Source: Asticcacaulis sp. YBE204 (lineage in GTDB: Bacteria > Pseudomonadota > Alphaproteobacteria > Caulobacterales > Caulobacteraceae). Taken from it: DNA of 64,000 nucleotides. The position numbers and the translations under genes were made by a program. This document shows, one piece after another, positions 52,734 through 61,959 of this stretch. The DNA is taken from the NCBI RefSeq assembly GCF_000495855.1, contig NZ_AWGF01000001.1, forward strand, positions 666,165-730,164. The letters run 5' to 3'. Below the pieces are notes generated by a model, which worked only from the letters and a program-made list of their open reading frames with translations, made no database searches and was not told where the DNA came from. Position 1 is the stretch's first letter. Each line of letters opens with the position of its first letter.

Positions 52734-53327
52734 ATGGGTATGGTTCTGGTCTTGAAACGGGCGTCCGATGAGGATCAGGCGCGACTTCACGCCTGCCCGA
52801 AGGCGATTCATCGATTTGTCAGCGACGACGAGGACGATGGAGATGCCGATCTGGGCGACGCGGGCGGTTGGCTGGCGCGTCTGTTGCAGCCGTTCAAAAA
52901 GCCGGAACCCAAGGCCAGCGATGTCGTTTTCGATTCCTACGCCTTTGACGATGAGTTCGATGCCGATAAGGCGTGGCACGGGCTCTATTTCCTTTTGACC
53001 GGCACGGCATATGAAGGCGCGGCTCCTCCACGTTACCTGTTGAACGCGCCTCCCATAGGCAAGGAAGACGTCGGCTATGGTCCGGCCATGTCTATCAGCG
53101 CAAATCAAACCGCGGAATTAAGCCGGCATCTGAACGGATTGGATCGTGGGGCTGTTTTGGCGCGGTTCGATGCGAAGCGCATGACTGAACTCGATATCTA
53201 CCCGGATATCTGGGAGGAGAGCGAGATCGAGTTGAAAGACTATCTGGGCGGTGGCTTTGACGGGCTGAAAGCCTATTGCCAGAAATGCGCTGATCATGGT
53301 CTCGGCATGTTGAGCTATATTATATGA
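52734..53327 (+). CDS. DUF1877 family protein
   Basis: 197 residues from the ATG at 52734 (GGGGG upstream). The N-terminus MGMVLVLKRASDEDQARLHA and the Asp-rich DDEDDGDADLGD, then DADKAWHGLYFLLTGTAYEG, fit the DUF1877 (YfbM-like) family of unknown function. It starts a chain of overlapping genes: its stop overlaps the next start by four bases. No signal peptide is seen. Confidence 0.8.
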   Translation: MGMVLVLKRASDEDQARLHACPKAIHRFVSDDEDDGDADLGDAGGWLARLLQPFKKPEPKASDVVFDSYAFDDEFDADKAWHGLYFLLTGTAYEGAAPPRYLLNAPPIGKEDVGYGPAMSISANQTAELSRHLNGLDRGAVLARFDAKRMTELDIYPDIWEESEIELKDYLGGGFDGLKAYCQKCADHGLGMLSYII

Positions 53328-54286
53328 TGAGTTGGCGAAATCTGGCCGCGTTATGCATCGGATTGATCGTCGGCCTGTGGCTGTTTCTCTATATTTTCGC
53401 AGGCGGTATACTGCTGCATAGAGGATTGGGGCGGTCAGGCTGGCCGGAAATGGCGCGCTACGATTTTCGCATCGCCGAACCCATGCGGCTGGCGCTGGCG
53501 CATCCCAAGGCTCCGGTCACACCGGGTGAACTGGTCTGGCGGCAGGTTGCGCCGGGTTATGAGGTCGCCGAACTGCCGGTGCTGATGAACGGCGAGGAGG
53601 TCGATCGTCTCCTGCTCAACCGTATCGATCCGAAGCTATATATTTTCTCGGTCCAAACCCAACCGCATAAACGCTGGACGATCAGCGACTGGGAGCGCGA
53701 ATTACCGACGGCGGCGTTGATTGTGAATGGCAGCTATTTTGGTCACGACCGTTTGCCGGATACACCGACGATCAGCAATGGCATGGTCATGGGACCGAAA
53801 AGCTATGACGCGAAGGCCGGGGCCTTTCGGGCAGACGCGAACGGTGCGGCGATTATCGATTTGAGCGCTGGGCCGGGCGGTATGCCCGATTTCACTGGTG
53901 CCGATACCGCCTTTGCCTCCTATCCGCTGCTGATCGGCGATGATGGCGCAACCCATATCAAACGCCCGAGCGAATGGCTGGCTAACCGTAGCTTCGTCGC
54001 CGAGGATCACGAGGGACGGATCATTGTCGGCAGCACTCAAACCGCCTTCTTTTCCTTGACGCGACTGGCGGATTTTCTGGTGGCCGCGCCGCTAGGTTTG
54101 AAACGCGCTCTGAACCTCGACGGAGGGCCTGTGGCCTGTCAGAGCGTTCGAGTCGGTGACTACCGCCGTCATCATGTCGCGCGCTGGGAAGCACAGGTAA
54201 CTGGCCCGAAAATCAATCTGCTCAACTGGGCGGTGGGCGAAGCCGATATGCCGGTGGTGCTGGTCGCCACGCCGAAGGCTAAGTAA
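53324..54286 (+). CDS. Phosphodiester glycosidase-family (NAGPA) protein
   Basis: 320 residues. An N-terminal membrane anchor (about 7-30, AALCIGLIVGLWLFLYIFAG) precedes the NAGPA-type domain: ALIVNGSYFGHD, SYPLLIGDDG and KRALNLDGGPVACQ (the conserved LDGG). Family members cleave phosphodiester-linked sugars or act on glycan caps outside the cytoplasm. It overlaps DUF1877 by four bases and the DUF2075 gene by one base (TAATG). Confidence 0.82.
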   Translation: MMSWRNLAALCIGLIVGLWLFLYIFAGGILLHRGLGRSGWPEMARYDFRIAEPMRLALAHPKAPVTPGELVWRQVAPGYEVAELPVLMNGEEVDRLLLNRIDPKLYIFSVQTQPHKRWTISDWERELPTAALIVNGSYFGHDRLPDTPTISNGMVMGPKSYDAKAGAFRADANGAAIIDLSAGPGGMPDFTGADTAFASYPLLIGDDGATHIKRPSEWLANRSFVAEDHEGRIIVGSTQTAFFSLTRLADFLVAAPLGLKRALNLDGGPVACQSVRVGDYRRHHVARWEAQVTGPKINLLNWAVGEADMPVVLVATPKAK

Positions 54287-56247
54287 TGCGCGCCTACTAT
54301 ACCGCCGACCGGGCGAAGTTTTTCAGCGACAGTGACGACCATATTCTAGGTGAACTGACACGCGGGCATAGTTTTGCGTTGGAAATGACCCAGCGCGACG
54401 CGTGGCGGCAGCAGGTGACGATCCTGCGGCAGGCGCTCGACGACCAATTGACCTTTACCCTCTATCTGGAGTTCGCCATTCCGCGCATGGGCAAGCGCGC
54501 CGACGCGGTCGTGCTGATCGGCGACGGCGTTTTCGTCGTTGAATTCAAGGTCGGTAGTGAGGTCTTCGACCGTGCGGCCGTCGAGCAGGTCGAGGACTAT
54601 GCCCTCGATCTGAAGAATTTCCATGCGGGCAGTCATGATCTGGCCATTGTGCCGATACTGGTGCCGACCAAGGCCAAGGCGTCGGGTATCATCCAGTTCG
54701 AACTACCCGGCAATCACGTCGCCAAGCCTCTATGCGTTTGTGCCAACGATCTCGGCTATGTGCTGAAAATGTTCAGCGCCGGGCATGACTCGCGGTTCGA
54801 TGCGGACCGATGGGCCGCCAGCGGTTACCGCCCCACACCGACGATCATCGAAGCGGCGCGGGCGCTGTATGATCGGCATGATGTGAAAGACATTGCGCGA
54901 TCCGACGCCGGGGCGCTCAATCTTAGCCGCACACAGGACGTCGTCTCCGGCGTTATCGAGACCTCGAAATCAAATCACCAGAAGTCGATCTGCTTTATTA
55001 CCGGCGTGCCCGGCGCGGGTAAGACTCTGGCGGGCCTGAACATCGCCACGCAGCGCAGCGACGTCGACCGGTCGAGCCACGCGACGTTTCTATCGGGTAA
55101 TGGCCCCTTGGTCGCCGTTCTCAGCGAGGCTTTGATCCGCGATCAGGCCGCGCGCACCAAGGCGCCAAAAACCGCCGTGGCGCGCAATGTCCACGCCTTT
55201 ATCCAGAACATCCATCACTTCCGCGATCATTATCTCAGATCGGAAGAAGCGCCGTCGGACCATATCGTCATCTTCGACGAAGCCCAGCGCGCCTGGACCC
55301 GCGCCAAGGCCGCCAGCTTCATGCAGCAAAAGCGCGCGGTGGCCGATTTCGACATGTCGGAACCGGAGTTTCTGCTTAGCGTCATGGACCGTCACGACGA
55401 CTGGTGCACGGTGGTTTGTCTGATCGGCGGCGGACAAGAGATCAATACCGGCGAGGCCGGGCTATCCGAGTGGATGGCGGCGATCCGCGATCACTTTCCG
55501 CACTGGCGCGTCCATGCCTCGGCGCAGATCGCACAGCCCGATTACGACCTGAACCACGAGGCGCGGGCGTTCATAAAGCAGGATCAGGTGACCCTGCACG
55601 ACGACCTGCACCTTAGCGTGTCGATGCGCTCATTCCGCGCGGAAACCGTGTCGGATTTCATCTCGCATATGTTGAACGGTGAGGCCGCAGCGGCGCGAGC
55701 GGCGCATGAGAAGCTGACCCAGTATCCGATTTACCTGACGCGTAATCTCGATGCCGCGCGGGCTTGGCTGCGTGAGACGGCGCGCGGCAGCGAGCGCTAC
55801 GGGCTGGTCGCGTCATCGGGCGCCTATCGGTTGCGACCGGAAGGTCTGCATATCAAGGCGGGGATCGAGCCGTCCAACTGGTTCCTCAATGACCGTAGTG
55901 ATGTGCGCTCGTCCTGGTATCTGGAGGACGTGGCGACCGAATTCGACGTGCAGGGGCTGGAATTGGATTGGGCCGCGGTGTGCTGGGATGCCGACTTCCG
56001 CTATGTTGATGGCGCGTGGCGGTCCCACAGTTTCAAAGGCACAAAGTGGCAGTCGATCAATGACCGATTCCGCAAGCTGTATCTGAAAAATGCTTATCGC
56101 GTCATCCTGACCCGCGCCCGGCAAGGCATGGTGATCTTCGTACCCGAAGGCGATGACCGCGACCCCACGCGCCCCCGGGCCTTTTACGACGAAACCTACA
56201 CCTTTTTGCAGGCCTGCGGATTGTCAGAGATCGGCGGATCGGATTAG
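54286..56247 (+). CDS. DUF2075 helicase with N-terminal nuclease-like domain
   Basis: 653 residues. The C-terminal two thirds is a DUF2075/Schlafen-like superfamily 1 ATPase: Walker A GVPGAGKT at 240-247, Walker B IVIFDEAQRAW (Asp331, Glu332), and late motifs DVQGLELDWAAVCW and NAYRVILTRARQGMVIFVPE (motif VI). The first 100 residues carry a PD-(D/E)xK-like pattern: Glu62, Asp73 and Glu86-x-Lys88 in DGVFVVEFKVG. Such proteins process nucleic acids and occur in defence contexts, but no toxin, methylase or other known defence gene is next to it. It is joined to the two genes upstream by overlaps. Confidence 0.8.
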   Translation: MRAYYTADRAKFFSDSDDHILGELTRGHSFALEMTQRDAWRQQVTILRQALDDQLTFTLYLEFAIPRMGKRADAVVLIGDGVFVVEFKVGSEVFDRAAVEQVEDYALDLKNFHAGSHDLAIVPILVPTKAKASGIIQFELPGNHVAKPLCVCANDLGYVLKMFSAGHDSRFDADRWAASGYRPTPTIIEAARALYDRHDVKDIARSDAGALNLSRTQDVVSGVIETSKSNHQKSICFITGVPGAGKTLAGLNIATQRSDVDRSSHATFLSGNGPLVAVLSEALIRDQAARTKAPKTAVARNVHAFIQNIHHFRDHYLRSEEAPSDHIVIFDEAQRAWTRAKAASFMQQKRAVADFDMSEPEFLLSVMDRHDDWCTVVCLIGGGQEINTGEAGLSEWMAAIRDHFPHWRVHASAQIAQPDYDLNHEARAFIKQDQVTLHDDLHLSVSMRSFRAETVSDFISHMLNGEAAAARAAHEKLTQYPIYLTRNLDAARAWLRETARGSERYGLVASSGAYRLRPEGLHIKAGIEPSNWFLNDRSDVRSSWYLEDVATEFDVQGLELDWAAVCWDADFRYVDGAWRSHSFKGTKWQSINDRFRKLYLKNAYRVILTRARQGMVIFVPEGDDRDPTRPRAFYDETYTFLQACGLSEIGGSD

Positions 56248-56273
56248 GTGCGCTCCGATCAGGGAGACGCATC

Positions 56274-57689
56274 ATGATTTCGGTCAAGGATTTCGGCGCG
56301 ACGGGGAATGGCGCCACGCTCGATACGGCGGCGATCAATGCCGCCATCGAAGCCGCGCACCATCGCGGCGGCGGCGAGGTCGTTCTGCCGGAAGGCCGCT
56401 ATCTCAGCTTTTCTATTCGGCTTCTGTCTGGCGTGACATTGCAGTTGAACAAGGGCGCGGTGCTGATCGCCGCCGATCCGGCGCAGCACCCCGGCGAATA
56501 CGATCCCGCCGAAGACAATCCGTTCGATCTCTATCAGGACTTCGGCCATTCGCACTGGCACAACAGCCTGATCTGGGCCGAGAACGCTGAGAATATCGCC
56601 ATCACGGGCGAAGGGCTGATTGACGGCGAAGGCCTGACGCGCGAAGGGCCGGGCTCGCAGTGGAAAAAGCAGGCGGGTGAGTTTCCCCTGTCCATGCGCG
56701 GCCTGTCGGCGGAGGTCATGGCTGAGCTGGCACCGGAGGTTTCGGCGATGAAGGGGCTAGGCAACAAGTCGATTGCGTTCAAAAACTGCCGCCATGTGAC
56801 GCTGAAAGACTTCACCATAAAGAACGGCGGGCATTTTGCCCTGCTGGCCACCGGCGTCGACGACATGACGATCGAGGGCCTGACCGTCGACACCAATCGC
56901 GACGGGCTCGACATCGACGCTTGCCGCCGCGTGACGATCAGCCATTGCCGCGTCAATACGCCGAACGACGACGCCATCGTGCTGAAATCGAGCTACGCTT
57001 TGGGCGAGGCGCGGGCCTGCGAAGATATCAAGGTCGAAGGCTGCACCGTGTCGGGCTACGATCTCGGCACCCTGCTCGACGGCACCTTCGGGCGCACGCA
57101 GGAACGCTCGCCGGATCAGGACCGCGTCACCGGCCGCATCAAGATCGGCACCGAGTCCAATGGCGGTTTTACGCGCATCCGCGTCCGCGATTGCCGGTTC
57201 GAGCGCTCGCGCGGGCTGGCGCTGGAAATGGTTGATGGCGGCTGGATCGAGGACGTGCTGTGCGAGAACCTGATCCTGACCGAGATTACCACCGCGCCGA
57301 TCTTCCTGCGCGTGGGGGCGCGGCTGCGCGGGCCGGAAGGCACCGTGGTTGGCGGCATTCGCAACGTCACCATCCGCAATGTGACGGCCACCGATATCCT
57401 GCCGGACTACTGCGCCCTGATCATGGGCCTGCCGGACAGCCCGATCGAGGATGTGACGCTTGAAAATATCTCGCTGACCTATCGCGGCGGCAAAACGGTT
57501 GCCGATGTCGCGCCGTTTATCGACGATCTGCCGACCGCCTATCCGGAGCCGTCCATGTTCGGGATCACCCCGGCGCGCGGCCTGTGGGCACGACACGTCA
57601 AAGGCCTCAAACTTGATAATATTCAGGTCGTCAGCAGCCCTTCGGATGACCGTCCGGAAACCGTTTTGTGCGCCGTAGATACTATTTAA
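56274..57689 (+). CDS. GH28-like polygalacturonase-family protein
   Basis: 471 residues. VKDFGATGNGATLDTAAINA starts the fold, and beta-helix coils contain NRDGLDID and NTPNDDAIVLKS, the acid pair of GH28. The usual GHG and RIK motifs are replaced: the aligned parts read GRIKIGTESNGG and RGLALEMVDGG, as in a bacterial GH28 subfamily. No signal peptide is seen, so it may act on imported oligomers. It starts 26 bases after the DUF2075 gene; GGGAGA precedes the ATG. Confidence 0.82.
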   Translation: MISVKDFGATGNGATLDTAAINAAIEAAHHRGGGEVVLPEGRYLSFSIRLLSGVTLQLNKGAVLIAADPAQHPGEYDPAEDNPFDLYQDFGHSHWHNSLIWAENAENIAITGEGLIDGEGLTREGPGSQWKKQAGEFPLSMRGLSAEVMAELAPEVSAMKGLGNKSIAFKNCRHVTLKDFTIKNGGHFALLATGVDDMTIEGLTVDTNRDGLDIDACRRVTISHCRVNTPNDDAIVLKSSYALGEARACEDIKVEGCTVSGYDLGTLLDGTFGRTQERSPDQDRVTGRIKIGTESNGGFTRIRVRDCRFERSRGLALEMVDGGWIEDVLCENLILTEITTAPIFLRVGARLRGPEGTVVGGIRNVTIRNVTATDILPDYCALIMGLPDSPIEDVTLENISLTYRGGKTVADVAPFIDDLPTAYPEPSMFGITPARGLWARHVKGLKLDNIQVVSSPSDDRPETVLCAVDTI

Positions 57690-57778
57690 GAACGCTGGCT
57701 TACGAATTTTTTTAATTTATTTGTCGCGAATAAGGCAAATTCGTAAGGCGCGATTTTGGCGTCGCTGCCCGTTTAAGT

Positions 57779-57793
57779 TTAAGATTTTCTTAA
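57779..57793. promoter_or_regulatory. CtrA box (TTAA-N7-TTAA) upstream of ctrA
   Basis: TTAAGATTTTCTTAA has the canonical seven-base spacing. It lies about 365 bp before the ctrA start, in a 469-bp gap rich in regulatory signals. Confidence 0.6.
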
Positions 57794-57944
57794 GCTTTCT
57801 GACATGTCCGCTTTTGATCATGATTAGACAAAAATCGGTAAAAAGCCTTTAAATACAATTTGTCATTGGATTTTTACGCGGCTGAACCCAGACTGTGTCT
57901 CTCGCCGGAAGCGCGACGGATGCCTTCAATAGTGGGCGAAATGA

Positions 57945-58068
57945 GACTCAATCTTAAAAAAGGGTTAAAAAAAGTTCGGGAAAAGACTCATGTCTTGACT
58001 CGCGACTCTTGTCAGCGATTCGCAAATCAGCGTACCCCTTTTTGAGAAATGGTTAGGCTTAACGAATC
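57945..58068. promoter_or_regulatory. Cluster of six GANTC (CcrM) sites before ctrA
   Basis: GANTC occurs at 57945, 57985, 57997, 58004, 58017 and 58064, six times in 124 bp where chance predicts less than one. CcrM methylates the adenine, and in Caulobacter the methylation state of the ctrA P1 promoter times its transcription. Confidence 0.75.
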
Positions 58069-58072
58069 TTAA
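58059..58072. promoter_or_regulatory. TTAA-N6-TTAA site close to ctrA
   Basis: TTAACGAATCTTAA holds a GAATC methylation site between its half-sites. It lies 87 bp before the ctrA ATG, the expected place for autoregulation. Further TTAA copies follow at 58093 and 58100. Confidence 0.55.
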
Positions 58073-58158
58073 GGGATTTCCGGTTTAGCTAGTTAAATCT
58101 TAACGGACGCACGCCTCCTGCCTGTGTCCATGTGTTTGCCGTAGCCGGGAGGGGCTTT

Positions 58159-58866
58159 ATGCGCGTACTGCTGATTGAAGACGACAGCGCCACTGCTCAA
58201 AGCATTGAGCTGATGCTGAAATCCGAAGGGTTCAACGTCTATACGACGGACCTGGGCGAAGAAGGCGTGGATCTGGGTAAGATCTACGACTACGACCTGA
58301 TCCTGCTCGACCTGTCGCTGCCCGACATGTCCGGTCTGGAAGTGCTGCGCCAGCTGCGCGTCGGCAAGGTCAATACGCCGGTCATGATCCTGTCGGGGTC
58401 TTCGGAAATCGAAACCAAGGTCAAGACGCTCGGCGGCGGTGCCGACGACTACATGACCAAGCCGTTCCATAAAGACGAACTGATCGCCCGCATCCATGCG
58501 GTCGTGCGCCGCTCCAAGGGCCATGCGCAATCGGTCATCAAGACCGGCGACATCATTGTCAACCTCGACGCCAAGACGGTCGAAGTCGCGGGCAACCGCG
58601 TTCACCTGACCGGCAAGGAATATGAGATGCTGGAGCTTCTGTCGCTGCGCAAGGGCACGACGCTCACCAAGGAAATGTTCCTCAACCACCTTTACGGCGG
58701 TATGGACGAGCCGGAACTGAAGATCATCGACGTCTTCATCTGCAAGCTGCGCAAGAAGCTGGCCGTCGCCAACGAAGGCAACTCCTATATCGAAACCGTC
58801 TGGGGCCGCGGCTACGTCCTGCGCGACCCGCACGAAGCGGCCAACGGCGGTATCGTCGCCGCCTAA
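58159..58866 (+). CDS. ctrA: Cell-cycle master regulator CtrA
   Basis: 235 residues. The receiver domain has the acidic pocket EDD (8-9), the phosphoacceptor Asp51 in [13 protein letters not shown] and Lys in [13 protein letters not shown]. The OmpR-type winged helix reads [20 protein letters not shown], then [19 protein letters not shown]. It ends in Ala-Ala (GGIVAA), the ClpXP degradation signal known from Caulobacter. GGGAGGGG precedes the ATG. It controls flagellar, division and methylation genes; its transcript ends at the terminator at 58893. Confidence 0.97.
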   Translation: MRVLLIEDDSATAQSIELMLKSEGFNVYTTDLGEEGVDLGKIYDYDLILLDLSLPDMSGLEVLRQLRVGKVNTPVMILSGSSEIETKVKTLGGGADDYMTKPFHKDELIARIHAVVRRSKGHAQSVIKTGDIIVNLDAKTVEVAGNRVHLTGKEYEMLELLSLRKGTTLTKEMFLNHLYGGMDEPELKIIDVFICKLRKKLAVANEGNSYIETVWGRGYVLRDPHEAANGGIVAA

Positions 58867-58892
58867 GACTTGGCGGATATAAGAACAAAAAA

Positions 58893-58928
58893 ACGCCTGC
58901 CGTCCTCTCACGGCAGGCGTTTTTTTTT
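58893..58928 (+). terminator. Strong Rho-independent terminator of ctrA
   Basis: ACGCCTGCCG and CGGCAGGCGT form a perfect 10-bp stem with an 8-base loop, followed by at least eight T. Confidence 0.95.
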
Positions 58929-59037
58929 GTTCTGAATGCAATCGATATTGCCTGATGGTTTTCGATTTTTCTCTATAATTTTCGCTTTATTGCCTGTAGC
59001 CTGATCGACATAAAAAACGATATCAGGAGGAACGGCG

Positions 59038-60402
59038 ATGAAGGCAGTTATGCTGGCGGGCGCTTTACTGGCCGCAGGGTCTGCACAGGCACGCGACGCG
59101 GACCCGTGGTACACCCAGCGCGAATTCGTGCCGGTCGAGCGTGTCGAAATCCGCCTGCACAATCCGCTCAATACGCCGCGCCTCAACAGCCCGGTCATCA
59201 TTCCACGCGCCGCGGTGCCACAACTGCATCATACGCACGAGTTATGGATGACGCTGGTCGATCCGTCGAAGCCGGGCATCGGCGTGCCGGACGCCAAGAC
59301 CCGCGCCAGGGAGGGGCCGCACGGTCGGCTGGAAGAAACCAACGGTCACGCCATCGACTATCAGTTCGATGACCTCGATCAGGATGGCCTGTGGGACGAA
59401 CTGTTCCTGATGACCGACTTTGCACCGAACGAAACCAAGGTCATCTACGTCTATTTCGGTAAGCAGATGCGTGGCTGGAACCCGCACCGCACCCATGCAG
59501 CGACCGGCAGCTATATGCGCCATACGGTGCCGTTCTGGGAGAGCGAGAACATTGGCTGGAAGCTGTGGTTCCCTGATGCCGCCGACGTCTATGGCAAACG
59601 CAAGCCGCAACTGATGTCGAACCGGCTCTATGGTGAAAACCTCGACGGCTATGCGGTGTCGCTGATCGATCCGGGGCTGGGCTCGGACATCATGTCGGTC
59701 GATGATTCCTTCGGAGGCGGCGGGATTGCCGTGATGGACGATCCCAAGGATGCGAATGCCGTGTCGCGGGCGCGCTTTACGCCGGGCGCCAATTTCGATG
59801 GGCGCTTCAATGGCGACCCGACCAAGGATACGCGTTACGCCTATACGGTGCTGGCCAACGGGCCGCTGCGTTCGATGGTGCGGGTGCGCATCCTGAACTG
59901 GGACAGCGGCCACGGGCGCTACGCGGCGGATCAGGTCTACACGGCCTATGCCGGCGAAGATTACGCCACGGCCACGGTGCAATTCACTGAATTCGCGCCC
60001 AAGGCTTCTGCGCGCTTTGTTGCCGGTATCCGCAAGCACGGCGGCCAGACCTTCTTCCGTCAGTCGGGCGGCATGGTCGTCACGGCGGGACCTGAAGTCA
60101 TCCGCAATCCAGACGATGTCGAGGCCTTACAACCCGACATGAAGGTCGATTTTGCCGGGGCGGCGCTGGTCGTTAAAGACCGATACAAACCCCGCTACCT
60201 GTTCTCCGAGGCGCGGCAGGGCAATCACCTGATGGTCATCGAACCGACGGCGGACCGCCGTTTCGAATATCTGATCGCCGCCGGATGGAGCGAAGGCGCG
60301 CAACGCAAGACCGCCGAAGCCTTCGGCGACTATGTGGCGCGCGTGGCCAGGGAATATAACGCCCCGATCGAGGTCAAGGGCGCGGTGCTGGAAAAGAAGT
60401 AG
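59038..60402 (+). CDS. DUF4861 exported protein
   Basis: 454 residues with a signal peptide (MKAVMLAGALLAAGSAQA). RVEIRLHNPLNTPRLNSPVI, DQDGLWDELFLMTDFAPNET and FWESENIGWKLWFPDAADVY match, from memory, the DUF4861 family found in pectin-degradation loci of Bacteroidetes and Proteobacteria; the biochemical role is not settled. AGGAGG precedes the ATG. It supports a pectin diet together with the locus at 13.6-24.4 kb and the GH28 gene. Confidence 0.8.
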   Translation: MKAVMLAGALLAAGSAQARDADPWYTQREFVPVERVEIRLHNPLNTPRLNSPVIIPRAAVPQLHHTHELWMTLVDPSKPGIGVPDAKTRAREGPHGRLEETNGHAIDYQFDDLDQDGLWDELFLMTDFAPNETKVIYVYFGKQMRGWNPHRTHAATGSYMRHTVPFWESENIGWKLWFPDAADVYGKRKPQLMSNRLYGENLDGYAVSLIDPGLGSDIMSVDDSFGGGGIAVMDDPKDANAVSRARFTPGANFDGRFNGDPTKDTRYAYTVLANGPLRSMVRVRILNWDSGHGRYAADQVYTAYAGEDYATATVQFTEFAPKASARFVAGIRKHGGQTFFRQSGGMVVTAGPEVIRNPDDVEALQPDMKVDFAGAALVVKDRYKPRYLFSEARQGNHLMVIEPTADRRFEYLIAAGWSEGAQRKTAEAFGDYVARVAREYNAPIEVKGAVLEKK

Positions 60403-60405
60403 GGT

Positions 60406-60762
60406 TTAATCCGTAACGCACTGGGTCGGCACCATCTTGCCGACGGTCCAGGTGGCGTTGCGGCCCTTGCCGCGGAAGTCGTGACGGCCCGAAGAATACC
60501 AGATGCCTGACGCGGCGACCTGCTGCGGCAGGATAAGCTTCGTGCCGTCGCTGAGGGTCACGGTGGCGGCATTTTCGCTGAAATAGATATTGAAGGTCGT
60601 GCCGTTGGCACAGGTATAGACGATGCCCGTGCTGGCTTCTGCCGAAGGCGGCGGGGGAGGGGGCGGAGGTGCCATGCCACCGTCATCGGCGGGCAGAGTG
60701 GCGCAAGCGCTTAGGGTCAGGGCGGTAGCAGACAACAGTAGAAACGGGGCGTTCAGGCGCAT
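60406..60762 (-). CDS. MliC-type lipoprotein (lysozyme inhibitor-like)
   Basis: 118 residues from the ATG at 60762 (GGAGGGAACC upstream). The lipobox LSAC puts the lipidated Cys at 20, then a proline-rich linker and the MliC domain: YTCANGTTFNIYFSENAATV, then ASGIWYSSGRHDFRGKGRNA. MliC proteins in the outer membrane block C-type lysozyme. It is convergent with the DUF4861 gene. Confidence 0.85.
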   Translation of the reverse strand: MRLNAPFLLLSATALTLSACATLPADDGGMAPPPPPPPPSAEASTGIVYTCANGTTFNIYFSENAATVTLSDGTKLILPQQVAASGIWYSSGRHDFRGKGRNATWTVGKMVPTQCVTD

Positions 60763-60978
60763 GGTTCCCTCCATAGGTGGGCTGACCTTAGCCGGTTTCC
60801 CGCCTTTCGGAAATAAGCTCACGATAAGGTTTACCGTGAATTTTTATCAACACCTCCTTAACCGCGTTTATAAACCGTAACCTAATCGGTGCGTGATAAC
60901 GTGGTTCTCAAGAGGGCTGCGTACAGACCCTCCGCCGCAGTCAGGCCGCAGGGGACGTGGGGCCGGGGAGAAGTATAT

Positions 60979-61479
60979 ATGATCAACGTACTGTTCATGG
61001 CCGAACGCAATTCGTCGCGCTCGATTCTGGCCGAAGCCCTGCTCAACCGTCTGGGTGCCGGGCGTTTCGAGGCCTTTTCGGCGGGCGTGACCCCGGCGGT
61101 CGCCATCAGCCCCTATGCCATCGCGCTGTTGCACAAGATCAATTACAAGATCGAGATGCTGTCGCCCAAGTCGGTCGAGGACTTCGGCCACGATGCGGCG
61201 CCGCCGATCAATATTGTCTTCCGCCTGTCGCATCACCTGCCCAAGGGCAAGATGCCGATTTTTCACGGCGATCCCATGATCATCGACTGGTTCCTGCCGG
61301 ACCCGGAAGACGTGGCGGGCTCGCCGGCGCAGATCGCCACGGCCTATGCCGACCTGTTCGGCGCCCTGTGCAACCGCATCGAGGTCCTGACCCACATGCC
61401 GGTCGAGCACGTCTGTTCGCCGGTCGCGCGTCTGCGTCTGGAGCGCATGGGCGAGGACTATATCCGTTTGGCGTCCTGA
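60979..61479 (+). CDS. LMW phosphatase/arsenate-reductase fold protein lacking the catalytic Cys
   Basis: 166 residues. The start reads MINVLFMAERNSSRSILAEA, which aligns with the phosphatase loop of thioredoxin-type ArsC and LMW-PTP proteins (LFLCTGNSARS), but the nucleophilic Cys is Ala8 and the Thr-Gly are Glu-Arg; the loop Arg14 remains. An Asp-Pro pair (PDPEDV) is in the general-acid region. It therefore looks like a pseudo-enzyme, perhaps a binding or regulatory protein. The arsR and arsC genes follow. GGGGAGAAG precedes the ATG at 60979. Confidence 0.78.
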   Translation: MINVLFMAERNSSRSILAEALLNRLGAGRFEAFSAGVTPAVAISPYAIALLHKINYKIEMLSPKSVEDFGHDAAPPINIVFRLSHHLPKGKMPIFHGDPMIIDWFLPDPEDVAGSPAQIATAYADLFGALCNRIEVLTHMPVEHVCSPVARLRLERMGEDYIRLAS

Positions 61480-61604
61480 TACCGCCAATCTGGCGGACAG
61501 ACGGCTCTTTCTTTTATCGAATTCTTACAAGCGACCGTTAAAAAACAGCCGTTTGCTGTGATTGCAGGTCTTCCGCACACCCTTGTTTCGTGTATGCTTG
61601 AGAT

Positions 61605-61943
61605 ATGGAACTCGATGACGCCGTAGTTGCTCTGTTCGCCCTGGCCCATCCCGGCCGGCTGGAAGTGTTTCGCACCATCGTGCGGGCCGGACCCGGCGGT
61701 ATGCCCGCCGGTGACGTGGCGCGGGCCATCAAGGCGCCCGCAAACACGACCTCGACCCACCTCAGCATCCTGACGGGAGCGGGGCTGCTCAAGGCCTATC
61801 GTCAGGGGCGCTCGATCATCTACAGCGCCGAATTGACGCATTTGTCGAGCCTGACGGCCTATCTGCTTGAGGATTGTGCACAGGGTCAGCCGGAGGTCTA
61901 TAGCCAGTTGACGCGGCTGCCATCCGGCAAGAAGTCGGCCTGA
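61605..61943 (+). CDS. ArsR-family transcriptional regulator
   Basis: 112 residues. The winged helix is AVVALFALAHPGRLEVFRTI, then APANTTSTHLSILTGAGLLK and GRSIIYSAEL. The classic ELCVC metal site is absent, so arsenic sensing would need other residues (one Cys near 91). It lies 16 bases before arsC and probably shares its transcript. Confidence 0.88.
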   Translation: MELDDAVVALFALAHPGRLEVFRTIVRAGPGGMPAGDVARAIKAPANTTSTHLSILTGAGLLKAYRQGRSIIYSAELTHLSSLTAYLLEDCAQGQPEVYSQLTRLPSGKKSA

Positions 61944-61959
61944 CGGATATCTGAAAGAC

